From positions 1 to 64,000 of the forward strand of contig JAKQDH010000100.1 in assembly GCA_029558835.1 (NCBI GenBank): a stretch of 64,000 nt of DNA. The letters are read 5' to 3'. The number at the start of each line of letters is the position of its first letter. The stretch's first letter is position 1. This document shows, piece after piece, positions 34,591 to 41,352 of the stretch. The position numbers were made by a program, and so were the translations under genes. Origin of the DNA: Planctomycetota bacterium. Its GTDB lineage: Bacteria; Planctomycetota; Phycisphaerae; UBA1845. A model generated the notes under the pieces. That model did no database searches, was not told where the DNA came from, and saw only the letters and a list, made by a program, of their open reading frames with translations.

Positions 34591-36180
34591 ATGCCCGCTA
34601 CGGACACACAGAATGAGCCGCTGGCACTGGAGCCACTGGCGATCGGGGCCGTCGCGCCGGGGCAGGCGTGGTGGACTGCTCTCCTCGCGGCCGCGGCCCT
34701 GTATGCGGCCACGCTCGCGCCCGGGGTGCTCTGGGGCGACTCCGGGGAAGCCCAGTTGCACGTGTACTTGGGCGGCTGGTATGTCAACGGTGAGATCGTC
34801 CGCTCGCACGTTGTGTACTACGCCGTCGCGCGCGGGCTGGGCTGGCTCTGGGCGTTGCCGGCCGCCCTGGCCGGCAACGTCACGTCGGCCGTGATGGGCG
34901 CGCTGACGGTGGCGAACGTCGCCTGGCTGGCGGCCCGCCTGCTGCGCGAACGGGTCAGCGTGGTCGCGGCGACGGGGATGCTGGCCCTGGCACACACGCA
35001 CTGGCAACTGAGCACGTCGGCCGAGGTCGTTACCACTTCCTCCGCTCTGCTGACGGCGGAGCTTATCTTCCTCGTGCGGGCGGTGCAGACGCATCGGGTG
35101 CGCTTCGTGGTCCTGACGATGTTGGCCAACGGGCTGGGTGTCTCCAACCACAACTTTGCGCTGCTGATGTGGCCGGTGTATGCGTTGGTGGCGCTACGCT
35201 GGCAGCGGACGTTTGCCCGGCGGCGGACGCAGGCCTTGCTGGGGGCGGGCGGCGGTCTGCTCCTGGGGATGGCGCCGGTCCTGGTACTGGGTGTGCATGA
35301 CTGGCTGGCGCGCGGGAGTCTCGCGGGCACACTCGAGTCCTTCCTGGTCGGACACTACGGGCGCCACGTGGCCAACCTGGAGCGTCTGCCCGCGCTGGCG
35401 GCTCGGGCCGGGCTGGCGGCGCTGCTGAACTTCCCGACGCCGCTGTGGCTGCTTGTTGTCCCCGGGAGCATTCGCCTGTACCGGCGCTCGGCGGGGCCTG
35501 TGTGGTGGGTGCTGGGTGGGGCGACGGCGGTTCATCTCGCGTTCGTCTGTCGGTACGATGTGCCCGACCAGCATACGTTCCTGGCGCCGGTGTGCACGTT
35601 GCTGGCGCTGTTCCTGGCGGCGGGCGTGGACGCCTGCGTGGCGTGGCGGGGTGCCCGTGCGGTGCGGGTGCTGCTGTTGCTGCTGGCTGTGCCCGCGCCG
35701 GCCGTGTACGCTGCCTTGCCGACCCTGCTGCGCAAGCACGCCGCGGAGCTGACGATCATCCCGACCCGTCCGGTTCCTTATCGTGATCCGTGGACGTGGT
35801 TCGTCCGGCCGTGGCGACGCGGTTACGATGGGGCGGATCGTTTCGCCCGCGAGACGCTGGCCGCGCTACCGCAGGGGGCGTTGTTGGTTGTCGATGCCAC
35901 CCTGTGCCCGCCGCTGAACTACGTGCAGGCCGTTGACGGGCTGCGACGCGACGTGCGGCTGGACTGCTGGATCGCGCGACAGGCGTGGCTCGAGGCTGTG
36001 GAGACCGACGAGGCTTGGACGACCCTGCGCGGGACGAAGTGTGCGGCCGGGCTGCTGTTCACGACGGCGATTCCACCTCAGAACACGCCGCAGTGGTTGC
36101 GCGATTGGCACGCCGGCGGGCGGGTGCGTTGTGAGCCGGTAGGCCACGTGTACCGGGTGGTCCCGACCGCGGGTTTCTGA
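34591..36180 (+). CDS. DUF2723 membrane protein (putative lipid-linked glycosyltransferase)
   Basis: 529 residues with about ten membrane segments. The first periplasmic loop has LWGDSGEAQ, the acidic motif of DUF2723, a family related to protein O-mannosyltransferase/GT-C enzymes. It probably transfers a sugar from a polyprenyl phosphate on the outer face of the inner membrane. The C-terminal ~140 residues form a soluble domain. It closes the polysaccharide block proper. ATG 34591 has GGAG ten bases upstream. The stop codon TGA at 36178-36180 abuts the repeat that begins at 36180. Confidence 0.78.
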   Translation: MPATDTQNEPLALEPLAIGAVAPGQAWWTALLAAAALYAATLAPGVLWGDSGEAQLHVYLGGWYVNGEIVRSHVVYYAVARGLGWLWALPAALAGNVTSAVMGALTVANVAWLAARLLRERVSVVAATGMLALAHTHWQLSTSAEVVTTSSALLTAELIFLVRAVQTHRVRFVVLTMLANGLGVSNHNFALLMWPVYALVALRWQRTFARRRTQALLGAGGGLLLGMAPVLVLGVHDWLARGSLAGTLESFLVGHYGRHVANLERLPALAARAGLAALLNFPTPLWLLVVPGSIRLYRRSAGPVWWVLGGATAVHLAFVCRYDVPDQHTFLAPVCTLLALFLAAGVDACVAWRGARAVRVLLLLLAVPAPAVYAALPTLLRKHAAELTIIPTRPVPYRDPWTWFVRPWRRGYDGADRFARETLAALPQGALLVVDATLCPPLNYVQAVDGLRRDVRLDCWIARQAWLEAVETDEAWTTLRGTKCAAGLLFTTAIPPQNTPQWLRDWHAGGRVRCEPVGHVYRVVPTAGF

Positions 36181-36282
36181 GAAAACGGGACAGGTTCGTT
36201 TTTTCTCGCGGCAACACGAGGAGCGAGCGACACGGAAGGCGGTACCGTGCACATAACACCAGAGCGGCCGTGTCCCGTTTCT
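36180..36282. repeat. Inverted REP-like ends around a short spacer
   Basis: AGAAAACGGGACA (36180-36192) and TGTCCCGTTTCT (36271-36282) are inverted copies differing by one A. The left copy continues GGTTCGTTTTTTCTC, giving an A-run, GGGACAGG, short spacer, T-run module like that beside the transposase at 53.9 kb. The right copy lies inside the first codons of the HAD gene. Confidence 0.65.
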
Positions 36283-36930
36283 GCGGCGGGCGTCATCTTT
36301 GACATGGACGGCGTGCTTGTTGATTCCGCTGACGCCCATTTTCATAGTTGGCGTCAACTGGGGGAGGAGCACGGCGTCGCCATCACGCGGGATGCCTTTG
36401 CCGCGACGTTCGGGCGTCAGAACCGCGATATCGTGCCCCTGTTCTTTGGACCGGGGGCGGCGACGCGGCTGCAGACGCTCGCGGGGCGCAAGGAAGAACT
36501 GTATAGAGAGATCATCCGCAGCCGTGTTCCCGCTGTTCCCGGGGCCGTCGCCCTGGTCCGTTCCTTGCACGCCGCGGGGGTTCACCTTGCCATCGGTTCG
36601 TCCGGACCGTTGCCCAACGTTCAGACTGTGCTGGACGGCATGGGTATCGCCGGGTTGATGGAGGTTATCGTCAGCGAGCAGGACGTGACCCGCGGGAAGC
36701 CGGACCCGCAGGTCTTCGCCCTGGCCTGCGCGCGTCTGGGTTTGGCGCCCGCGCGCTGCGTGGTGATTGAGGACGCACCGGCGGGCGTGGAGGCCGCCCG
36801 CGCCGCCGGCACGCGCGTGGTGGCCGTCCTGATGCACCACCCACGGGAGTCGCTTGCGGGGGCTGATCTGATCGTGGGCCGGCTGGGCGACCTCTGCGTC
36901 GCCGATCTGATGGCACTGGTCAAGGCGTGA
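36247..36930 (+). CDS. HAD phosphatase, beta-phosphoglucomutase-like
   Basis: 227 residues. HAD motif I FDMDGVLVDS with nucleophile Asp19 and acid Asp21, motif II GSSG, motif III lysine in RGKPDPQVF and motif IV EDAPAGVEAA. Subfamily IA cap between motifs I and II. Substrate is probably a sugar phosphate or other small phosphate. GTG 36247 has GGAAGG upstream. The first ~14 codons contain the right-hand inverted repeat (TGTCCCGTTTCT), so the N-terminus was probably reshaped by that element; the domain proper starts at about residue 15. Confidence 0.82.
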   Translation: MHITPERPCPVSAAGVIFDMDGVLVDSADAHFHSWRQLGEEHGVAITRDAFAATFGRQNRDIVPLFFGPGAATRLQTLAGRKEELYREIIRSRVPAVPGAVALVRSLHAAGVHLAIGSSGPLPNVQTVLDGMGIAGLMEVIVSEQDVTRGKPDPQVFALACARLGLAPARCVVIEDAPAGVEAARAAGTRVVAVLMHHPRESLAGADLIVGRLGDLCVADLMALVKA

Positions 36931-37080
36931 CGCGCACCGCCGCGGGGCGTGCTTGTCACCGGGTCGCGGCAGGTTGATACTGCGCTGACCGTGCGGGGCA
37001 GCTTCCGACCGAAAGGAGTTCGCGTTCTGGAGGCGGTGGGGACGGGGGCGGGGCCCGCGCCGGGTGCTTGGAGAGACACG

Positions 37081-37542
37081 ATGAAGACACTCACCTTCCC
37101 GTCTCCGTTTCGGCACGAGCATCCTCCCGTTCGCAACGTCAACGACCTGGTGAGTGAGAGGCTTACTCCAGGACAACGGGCCGCGGACCGGGTCGCGGCC
37201 GTCGTCGGCTGCTGGCCTTTCATCCTGGTTCAGTCCGGTCTGCTGCTGGTGTGGGTGGTCCTGAACGTCACGGCGTTCCTGAGGCACTGGGATCCCTATC
37301 CGTTCATCCTGATGAACCTGGTGCTTTCTCTTCAGGCTGCCTACACGGCGCCTATCATCATGATGAGCCAGAACCGTCTGGCGGCCCGCGACCGTCTGGC
37401 CGCCCAGCATGACTACGAGATCAACGAGAAGGCCGAGGCGGAGATCCGCGCCGTACTCGAACACCTGGCGGCCCAGAACCACGCCCTGGAGGAGATCCAT
37501 CGCCTGCTCAGCGGCGTGCCCGGCGCTCCGAAGGAAGCGTGA
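37081..37542 (+). CDS. DUF1003 membrane protein
   Basis: 153 residues. Two closely spaced membrane segments (about 45-65 and 75-95) separated by FLRHWDPYPFILMNL, the diagnostic DUF1003 hairpin, then a helical tail with QNRLAARDRLAAQHDYEIN. The function of the family is unknown. ATG 37081 is used; upstream sequence in the same frame has no coding character. It lies 150 bases after the HAD gene and six bases before the DedA gene. Confidence 0.82.
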   Translation: MKTLTFPSPFRHEHPPVRNVNDLVSERLTPGQRAADRVAAVVGCWPFILVQSGLLLVWVVLNVTAFLRHWDPYPFILMNLVLSLQAAYTAPIIMMSQNRLAARDRLAAQHDYEINEKAEAEIRAVLEHLAAQNHALEEIHRLLSGVPGAPKEA

Positions 37543-37548
37543 TCGATC

Positions 37549-38142
37549 GTGACCCTCGAGTCGCTGATTCAGACGTACGGGTACGCGGCGCTGTTTGTGG
37601 GGACGGTGCTGGAGGGGGAGACCGTGCTGGTCCTCGCGGGCTTCGCGGCCCACCGCGGCTATCTGTCTTTGCCGTGGGTCATGGTGACCGCTTTTGCGGG
37701 GTCGCTGGCGGGGGACCAGCTCTGGTTCTTCGTCGGTCGTCTGCGTGGCCGCTCCTTCCTCGACAAGCGACCCCACTGGCAGGTGCGGGCCCGGCGCGTG
37801 CAGGCCATTCTGGACCGCTACGGACACCTGGTGATTCTGGCGATGCGCTTCTTCTATGGGCTGCGGACGGTGACGCCGTTTGCCATTGGTGCCAGCGGGT
37901 ACAGTCCGCTGCGCTACGCGTTGTGGAACGTGCTGGGAGCGGGCCTGTGGGCGTTTGTGCTGGGCGGCGCGGGGTTCCTGTTCGGGCGGGCCATGGAGGT
38001 CCTGCTTGAGGACGTCGAGCGCTATGAGGGTTGGCTGCTGTTGCTGCTGGCCGCCGGCGGCGGCATCCTCTGGGTCTGGCACGTGCTGCGAAGAAACGGG
38101 CACGCAGCTAGTCTTGGCGATTCGAAGGCGGGCGAGCGGTAG
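37549..38142 (+). CDS. DedA family membrane protein
   Basis: 197 residues, four to five hydrophobic segments. DedA/VTT motifs: GTVLEGETVLVLAGFAAHRG at the start, GDQLWFFVGRLRG, and RFFYGLRTVTPFAIGASG in the middle. Family members (YghB, YqjA, UptA/PopT relatives) act in lipid-carrier recycling or membrane homeostasis, fitting a gene next to a polysaccharide locus. GTG 37549 follows AAGGAAG (37531-37537). The last ~15 residues are encoded by a repeat relic (38091-38113). Confidence 0.8.
   Translation: MTLESLIQTYGYAALFVGTVLEGETVLVLAGFAAHRGYLSLPWVMVTAFAGSLAGDQLWFFVGRLRGRSFLDKRPHWQVRARRVQAILDRYGHLVILAMRFFYGLRTVTPFAIGASGYSPLRYALWNVLGAGLWAFVLGGAGFLFGRAMEVLLEDVERYEGWLLLLLAAGGGILWVWHVLRRNGHAASLGDSKAGER
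38091..38113. repeat. Single REP-like relic at the end of the DedA gene
   Basis: AGAAACGGGCACGCAGCTAG matches the left terminus of the element at 59411-59664 (AGGAAACGGGGACGCAGCTAG) with few changes. It forms the last codons of the DedA frame. Confidence 0.55.
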
Positions 38143-38213
38143 GGTGGGTCACGCCAGGGAAGCCCGATGCGGCGCGGCCACGGCGGACGGCACCCGTGTT
38201 GCGTGGGCGGCAG

Positions 38214-39218
38214 TCAGAGGCTTTCCTCGACTTCGGCCGGGCGCGTGATCTTGATGGCGATGTGGTCCTTGTGCCGACCGAGCTTGCCGGCGAGCTTGTT
38301 CCTGCCGGTTACCTGCAAGATGATCTCGCTGCCGACCGGCTTGGTGGTCTGGATGATGTCGCCCGGCTGGAGATGGAGCAGTTCGTGCAGCTTGATGGTT
38401 GTCTCCGCGAGGTAGGCGACGACGTCCACGCGTGTGGCACCGACCCCCTGCGCGATCTCAGTGGACTTGTCTTCCACCGTTGTCCGGCGCTGATACGCCA
38501 GCCAGCCCTGCGCCACCAGCTTGCCGATGACCGGCTCGATGACGTTGAAGGGAATGCACAGGCTCATGGTGCCCGCCCGGCCGCCCATCTTGATCTCAAA
38601 CCCGATCACCACCACCACGTCGTTCGGCGCGACGATCTGCACGAGATGCGGGTTGCTCTCCACCTCCACGATGACGAACTTGACGGCCACCAACTCCGTC
38701 CACACTTCGCTGAGCGTGCTGAGCGCGCGGTCCGTGATGCGCCCCACGAGGCGCTGCTCGATCAGCGTGAGCGGCCGCTGCGGGATGAACAGGTCCGAGT
38801 TGGAGCCGCCCAGCAGCCGGTCGATGATCGGGTAGATAATGAGCGGGCTGATCTCCAGGCACATCTGCCCTTCAAGCGGGTCGGCCGTCAGCAGGTTGAA
38901 GTTCGTCGGGTTGGGCAGCGAATGAATGAACTCGCTGTAGGTAAGCTGCTCGATGGTGGCCACGCGGATTTCGACGATCGTCCGCAGGAAGCCTGACAAG
39001 GACGCGCCGAGGTTGCGGGCGAAGGCCTCGTGGATGCCCTCCAGCGCCCGCATCTGCTCCTTGCTGACGCGCTCGGGACGCTTGAAGTCGTAGGTGCGTA
39101 CCTCCTTCGTCTGGCGCGCGGAGCGGTCGACGGCCTGGGCCTCCAGCCCTTCGACCCCGCCCTGGTCCACGGCCGCCAGTAGGGCATCAACTTCCGCTTG
39201 ATCGAGTACGTCCGCCAT
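38214..39218 (-). CDS. fliM: Flagellar motor switch protein FliM
   Basis: 334 residues, normal for FliM. The N-terminal CheY-P binding motif is LDQAEVDALLAA, the middle domain has RALEGIHEAFARNLGASLSGFLR and LEISPLIIYPIIDRLLGG, and the C-terminal SpoA-type domain begins near 255 (VDVVAYLAETTIKLHELLHLQPGDII). It forms the cytoplasmic C-ring with FliG and FliN and sets rotation direction. It is alone here, with no other flagellar genes nearby. ATG 39218 is the family start. The organism, or a life stage of it, is presumably motile. Confidence 0.95.
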   Translation of the reverse strand: MADVLDQAEVDALLAAVDQGGVEGLEAQAVDRSARQTKEVRTYDFKRPERVSKEQMRALEGIHEAFARNLGASLSGFLRTIVEIRVATIEQLTYSEFIHSLPNPTNFNLLTADPLEGQMCLEISPLIIYPIIDRLLGGSNSDLFIPQRPLTLIEQRLVGRITDRALSTLSEVWTELVAVKFVIVEVESNPHLVQIVAPNDVVVVIGFEIKMGGRAGTMSLCIPFNVIEPVIGKLVAQGWLAYQRRTTVEDKSTEIAQGVGATRVDVVAYLAETTIKLHELLHLQPGDIIQTTKPVGSEIILQVTGRNKLAGKLGRHKDHIAIKITRPAEVEESL

Positions 39219-39304
39219 GCCTGTGTCCCGCGTGCGCGCACAACCTCCGCACCTGTCGGGGATATCGGGAGATTACGTTCTCGGACTTGAGGGGGACCAA
39301 GTCG

Positions 39305-39450
39305 GGCTACGCAAATGGGAAACCGAGAGGGTGTCATGCCCAAGCCGAAGGCGCCGGCATGTTGTGGCTGCCGTGGACGGCTGCGCCGCGAACGCGCATG
39401 GCAGCGCCACGCTCGGCCATGCCACCCCGCGACGTCGATCGGTTTCCCCG
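39305..39450. repeat. Composite palindromic element, copy 1
   Basis: Contains GGGCTACGCAAATGGGAAAC, then CATGCCCAAGCCGAAGGCGC (39335-39354), then GCATGGCAGCGCCACGCTCG and GCCATGCCACCCCG near 39416-39429, and a TTTCCCCGTCACG end. The same order of blocks occurs in copies at 58.6 kb and, reversed, at 59.5 kb. It is intergenic, between fliM and aroA. Confidence 0.75.
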
Positions 39451-39469
39451 TCACGTCGGGCTGCTCGGC

Positions 39470-40786
39470 TCACGAAGCAAGGCGGCCGCCCGTCCGCAGA
39501 CGGTCGAAGCACTCGAAGAAATTCGGAAACGTCTTCCCGCAGCACTCTGCCCCGCGGATCACCAGCCCCGGCACCTTCAGCCCGGCCACGGCGAAGCTCA
39601 TGGCCATGCGGTGGTCTTCATAGGTGTCGATGACCGCAGGACGCACGGTCGTAGGCGGCACGATGCGCAGCCCGTCCGCGCGTTCTTCCACCTGCGCTCC
39701 GAGCTTGGCCAATTCCGTCCCCAACGCACGCAACCGGTCGGTCTCTTTGAGCCGCAGGTTGGCCACGTTCCGGACCGTGGTGGGCCCCTCGGCGAAGATC
39801 GCCACCACCGCCAGCGTTGGCACCATGTCCGGCATGGCGTTGAGGTCCACGTCGAGTCCCCGTAGACGCTCACCCGGCCGCGGCCCCGTGACGCGGAGTC
39901 CCCCGGGCACAAACTCCGCCTGGCAGCCCGCCCGGTCCAACACGTCGGCGAAGGCCACGTCTCCCTGCACGCTGTCGACGCTGAGCCCTTCCACCGTCAC
40001 CGACCCGCCCGCCACGGCCGCGGCCGCCAGGAAGTAGCTGGCGTTCGAGGCGTCCGGCTCCACGCTCAACTCCCGTGCCTGGTAGCAACGCGGGACCTCG
40101 ACGATGAGACGCGCGCTCTCCGCGTCGTACTGCTCGAGTATCGGCACGCCGAAGCGTTCCATGAGCGCCGTCGTCATGCGCAGATAGGGCTGACTGACGA
40201 CGCCCTCGCGCACCTCGATCCGGACGTCCCAGCCCGCGTACGGCGCGACCATGAGCAGGGCGCTGATGAATTGACTGGACTCCGGCGCCGCCAACTGCAC
40301 CGACCCGCCGCGCAGCCCGCGGGCATGCACAATCACCGGCGGATACCCGGCCACGCCCCCATACTCGATCCCCGTGCCCAGAGTCCCGAGCGCCTCACCA
40401 AGGGCGCCGATGGGGCGCCGCCGCATGCGCTCAACGCCGTCCAGCTCATACCGGCCTTGCCCGAGCGCGCAGAGCGCCGTGCAGAAGCGGATTGTCGTTC
40501 CGGAGTTGCCGCAGACCAGGCGCGCACTGCCGGCCGGCACGTGCCCGCGACAGCCGTCTACCTCCACGCGACGACCGGCCTCATCCGCACGGACCTCGAT
40601 CCCCAAGGCGGACAGTGCCGCGAGCATGTGGCTGGTGTCGTCCGCGAAGAGTACGTTGCCCAGCCGGCTGGTTCCGTCCGCGAGGGCGGCCAGTACCAAC
40701 GCGCGGTTCGTGACGCTCTTGGAGCCCGGGACCCTCACCACCGCGTCCAAAGGCCCCGCGACGGGGTTGCCGCGATAATCGACCAT
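39470..40786 (-). CDS. aroA: 3-phosphoshikimate 1-carboxyvinyltransferase (EPSP synthase)
   Basis: 438 residues. Joins phosphoenolpyruvate to shikimate-3-phosphate in the sixth step of aromatic amino-acid synthesis. Motifs: PGSKSVTNRA (Lys23), NSGTTIRF for PEP binding, RMRRRPIGAL, DASNASYFLAAA, LRLKETDR and EDHRMAM near the C-terminus. ATG 40786 is chosen because the protein then begins just before the PGSKS strand as in the family; upstream sequence in phase is Arg/Pro-rich and untranslated in my view. Stand-alone gene; no other aro gene adjoins it. Confidence 0.94.
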   Translation of the reverse strand: MVDYRGNPVAGPLDAVVRVPGSKSVTNRALVLAALADGTSRLGNVLFADDTSHMLAALSALGIEVRADEAGRRVEVDGCRGHVPAGSARLVCGNSGTTIRFCTALCALGQGRYELDGVERMRRRPIGALGEALGTLGTGIEYGGVAGYPPVIVHARGLRGGSVQLAAPESSQFISALLMVAPYAGWDVRIEVREGVVSQPYLRMTTALMERFGVPILEQYDAESARLIVEVPRCYQARELSVEPDASNASYFLAAAAVAGGSVTVEGLSVDSVQGDVAFADVLDRAGCQAEFVPGGLRVTGPRPGERLRGLDVDLNAMPDMVPTLAVVAIFAEGPTTVRNVANLRLKETDRLRALGTELAKLGAQVEERADGLRIVPPTTVRPAVIDTYEDHRMAMSFAVAGLKVPGLVIRGAECCGKTFPNFFECFDRLRTGGRLAS

Positions 40787-40923
40787 GCCTGCAAGACTAC
40801 TCGGCACGGTGGGAGCGAGGCAAATCCGCGTTCCCAACCATCGCCGGTCCTGCCTTTCTCGCGGGGGTCTCGGCCGCGTACCCTGCAACCCAGTCCCCGC
40901 CAACAGTCACGCCTTGGCCGCCG

Positions 40924-41274
40924 CTACGCCGGTTTCAGGATGCCGAAGACGATTCCCTCCGGATCAGCGATCATGGCAAACGCCCCGGTGCCGGGAATGG
41001 GTGTGCGGGGGACGATCACGCTGCCGCCCAGGGCCGACGCCTTCGCCAGCGTGGCGTCGATGTCATCGACCAGGAAGTACACGCTCAGGCAGGACCCCGG
41101 TGCCTGGGGTGGCTTGGCCATCATACCGCCGGTCGGTTCCACCCCGGCATTGATCAGCGTATAACCCGGCATCGACCGGTCATCGAACTGCCAGTCGAAC
41201 AAGCCCCCGTAGAACGCCTTGCACGCCGCCATGTCGCCGGTCATCAACTCGAAATGGCATAGTGGGTTCGCCAT
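40924..41274 (-). CDS. VOC/glyoxalase-like protein
   Basis: 116 residues forming two beta-alpha-beta-beta-beta modules: HFELMTGDMAACKAFYGGLFDW and YFLVDDIDATLAKASALGG with GAFAMIADPEGIVFGI at the end. It resembles the VOC subgroup with a single weak metal site; substrate unknown. ATG 41274 has AAGGAG eight bases upstream, which rules out the longer frame to 41340. Confidence 0.85.
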   Translation of the reverse strand: MANPLCHFELMTGDMAACKAFYGGLFDWQFDDRSMPGYTLINAGVEPTGGMMAKPPQAPGSCLSVYFLVDDIDATLAKASALGGSVIVPRTPIPGTGAFAMIADPEGIVFGILKPA

Positions 41275-41352
41275 GTACCGTTCTCCTTGCGTCGGCTGTT
41301 CACGTCCCCCCACGGCCACGCAGGGCGCGCGCCATGGCATCTGTCACGCCCG

